A stretch of DNA of 64,000 nt from Paracoccus zeaxanthinifaciens ATCC 21588 (GTDB lineage Bacteria > Pseudomonadota > Alphaproteobacteria > Rhodobacterales > Rhodobacteraceae), in NCBI RefSeq assembly GCF_000420145.1, contig NZ_ATUJ01000010.1, forward strand, positions 38,885 through 102,884, in the 5' to 3' direction. Both the position numbers and the translations under genes were made by a program. The notes beneath the pieces are model-generated. The model was not told the origin of the DNA and made no database searches. It saw nothing but the letters and a program-made list of their open reading frames with translations. Below, one piece after another: positions 63,683 through 64,000 of the stretch; position 1 is the first letter of the stretch, and every line of letters begins with the position of its first letter.

Positions 63683-64000
63683 GTTGTTGCATTACCCTGG
63701 CTTTAGGCTCCAGACTCATTGATGGTCACAGCCAGAACATGACGGTGGCAGCGAGAGCGACGGCGGAGAGGAAGACCTTTGGGCATCTATCGTAACGTGT
63801 CGCTACTCGCCGCCAGTCCTTCAACCTACCGAACATGATCTCTATGCGGTTGCGTCGTCTGTAGCGTCGCTTGTCGTATTTGACGGGCTTGCCGCGGGAC
63901 TTCCGGCCCGGGATGCAGGGCCTGATCCCCTTGTCTTTCAGGGCGTCGCGGAACCAATCCGCATCATAGCCTCGGTCGGCGAGCAGCCAGTCCGCCCGAG
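63683..64000 (-). mobile_element. IS5-family insertion sequence, 3' end (continues past window)
   Basis: The last ~320 bases are the distal part of an insertion sequence of the IS5 family (IS427-like). The transposase frame ends at 63726, and the element boundary should lie between there and the Hint stop at 63678. I placed it near the GTTGTTGCAT stretch by eye. The terminal inverted repeat and target duplication cannot be confirmed without the other end. Base composition is lower in G+C than the flanking genes. Confidence 0.75.
63726..64000 (-). CDS. IS5-family transposase, C-terminal part
   Basis: The minus-strand frame encodes the last 91 residues of a DDE transposase of the IS5/IS427 group. 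It contains WLLADRGYDADWFRDAL, holding the second catalytic aspartate region (ADRGYD). The DDE glutamate lies in RNRIEIMFGRLKDWRRVATR, and the protein ends VALAATVMFWL at a TGA. The N-terminal part lies beyond the window. These elements are frequent in Paracoccus; this copy looks intact as far as it can be seen. Confidence 0.88.
   Translation of the reverse strand, partial: RADWLLADRGYDADWFRDALKDKGIRPCIPGRKSRGKPVKYDKRRYRRRNRIEIMFGRLKDWRRVATRYDRCPKVFLSAVALAATVMFWL

Noticed and set aside
1..64000. tRNA, rRNA, attachment sites or prophage
   Set aside because: No cloverleaf, rRNA-like or integrase-associated sequence was recognised in reading both strands. Small structured RNAs could still have been missed without a covariance search.

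Overview
The window is GC-rich chromosomal DNA of an alphaproteobacterium of the Rhodobacterales, most like Paracoccus. The cytochrome aa3 assembly cluster (ctaC-ctaB-coxF-ctaG-ctaE-SURF1, then thrC and an M16 peptidase) is arranged as in that lineage. The subunit II precursor begins with the same MAIA start I remember from Paracoccus denitrificans. Almost every base lies in a gene, and most neighbours are coupled by ATGA-type overlaps. No rRNA, tRNA or CRISPR array was found.

Layout. 1-6659 (minus strand): M16 peptidase (cut by the window edge), thrC, SURF1, ctaE, ctaG, coxF, ctaB, ctaC. 6869-14342 (plus strand): tldD, dprA, topA, the succinyl-CoA:3-ketoacid CoA-transferase pair scoA/scoB and an unrecognised protein. 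14339-16001 (minus): folD, a chorismate mutase and a peroxide-sensing OhrR-type regulator. After an AT-rich gap, 16381-32757 (minus) carries a long block of core envelope and DNA-maintenance genes. In transcription order this is dnaE, ruvC, ruvA, htpX, ruvB, ybgC, tolQ, tolR, tolA, tolB, pal, cpoB, tilS, ftsH.

32858-37446 (plus) is a BMP-type nucleoside ABC importer: a fused ATPase, two permeases and a binding protein. A GT8 glycosyltransferase follows, convergent with purU, then an M20 amidohydrolase. 40936-46889 is a complete oligopeptide-type ABC importer. Its fused ATPase is divergent from the binding protein and two permeases. 46926-51060 (minus) holds a two-domain aldehyde dehydrogenase of the ALDH16 type coupled to deoC, then a DUF1523-like protein and a small membrane protein. 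DeoC makes acetaldehyde and the dehydrogenase could oxidise it. With the nucleoside importer this suggests (deoxy)nucleoside salvage, which is an inference.

51205-62313 holds an EcsC-family protein, a UvrD/PcrA helicase, folE2, metZ, a DctB/DctD-like two-component pair, purQ and icd. The DctD-like regulator has lost the GAFTGA loop used to contact sigma-54. At the right end a Hint-domain protein is followed directly by the 3' part of an IS5-family insertion sequence cut by the window edge.

The window is mainly conserved core genome with two transport systems. I did not find a convincing new multi-gene system. The most unusual points are the GAFTGA-less DctD, the 11-unit repeat in TolA, the altered DXD motif of the glycosyltransferase, the intrinsic terminator inside the cta cluster, and the Hint gene next to an IS element.
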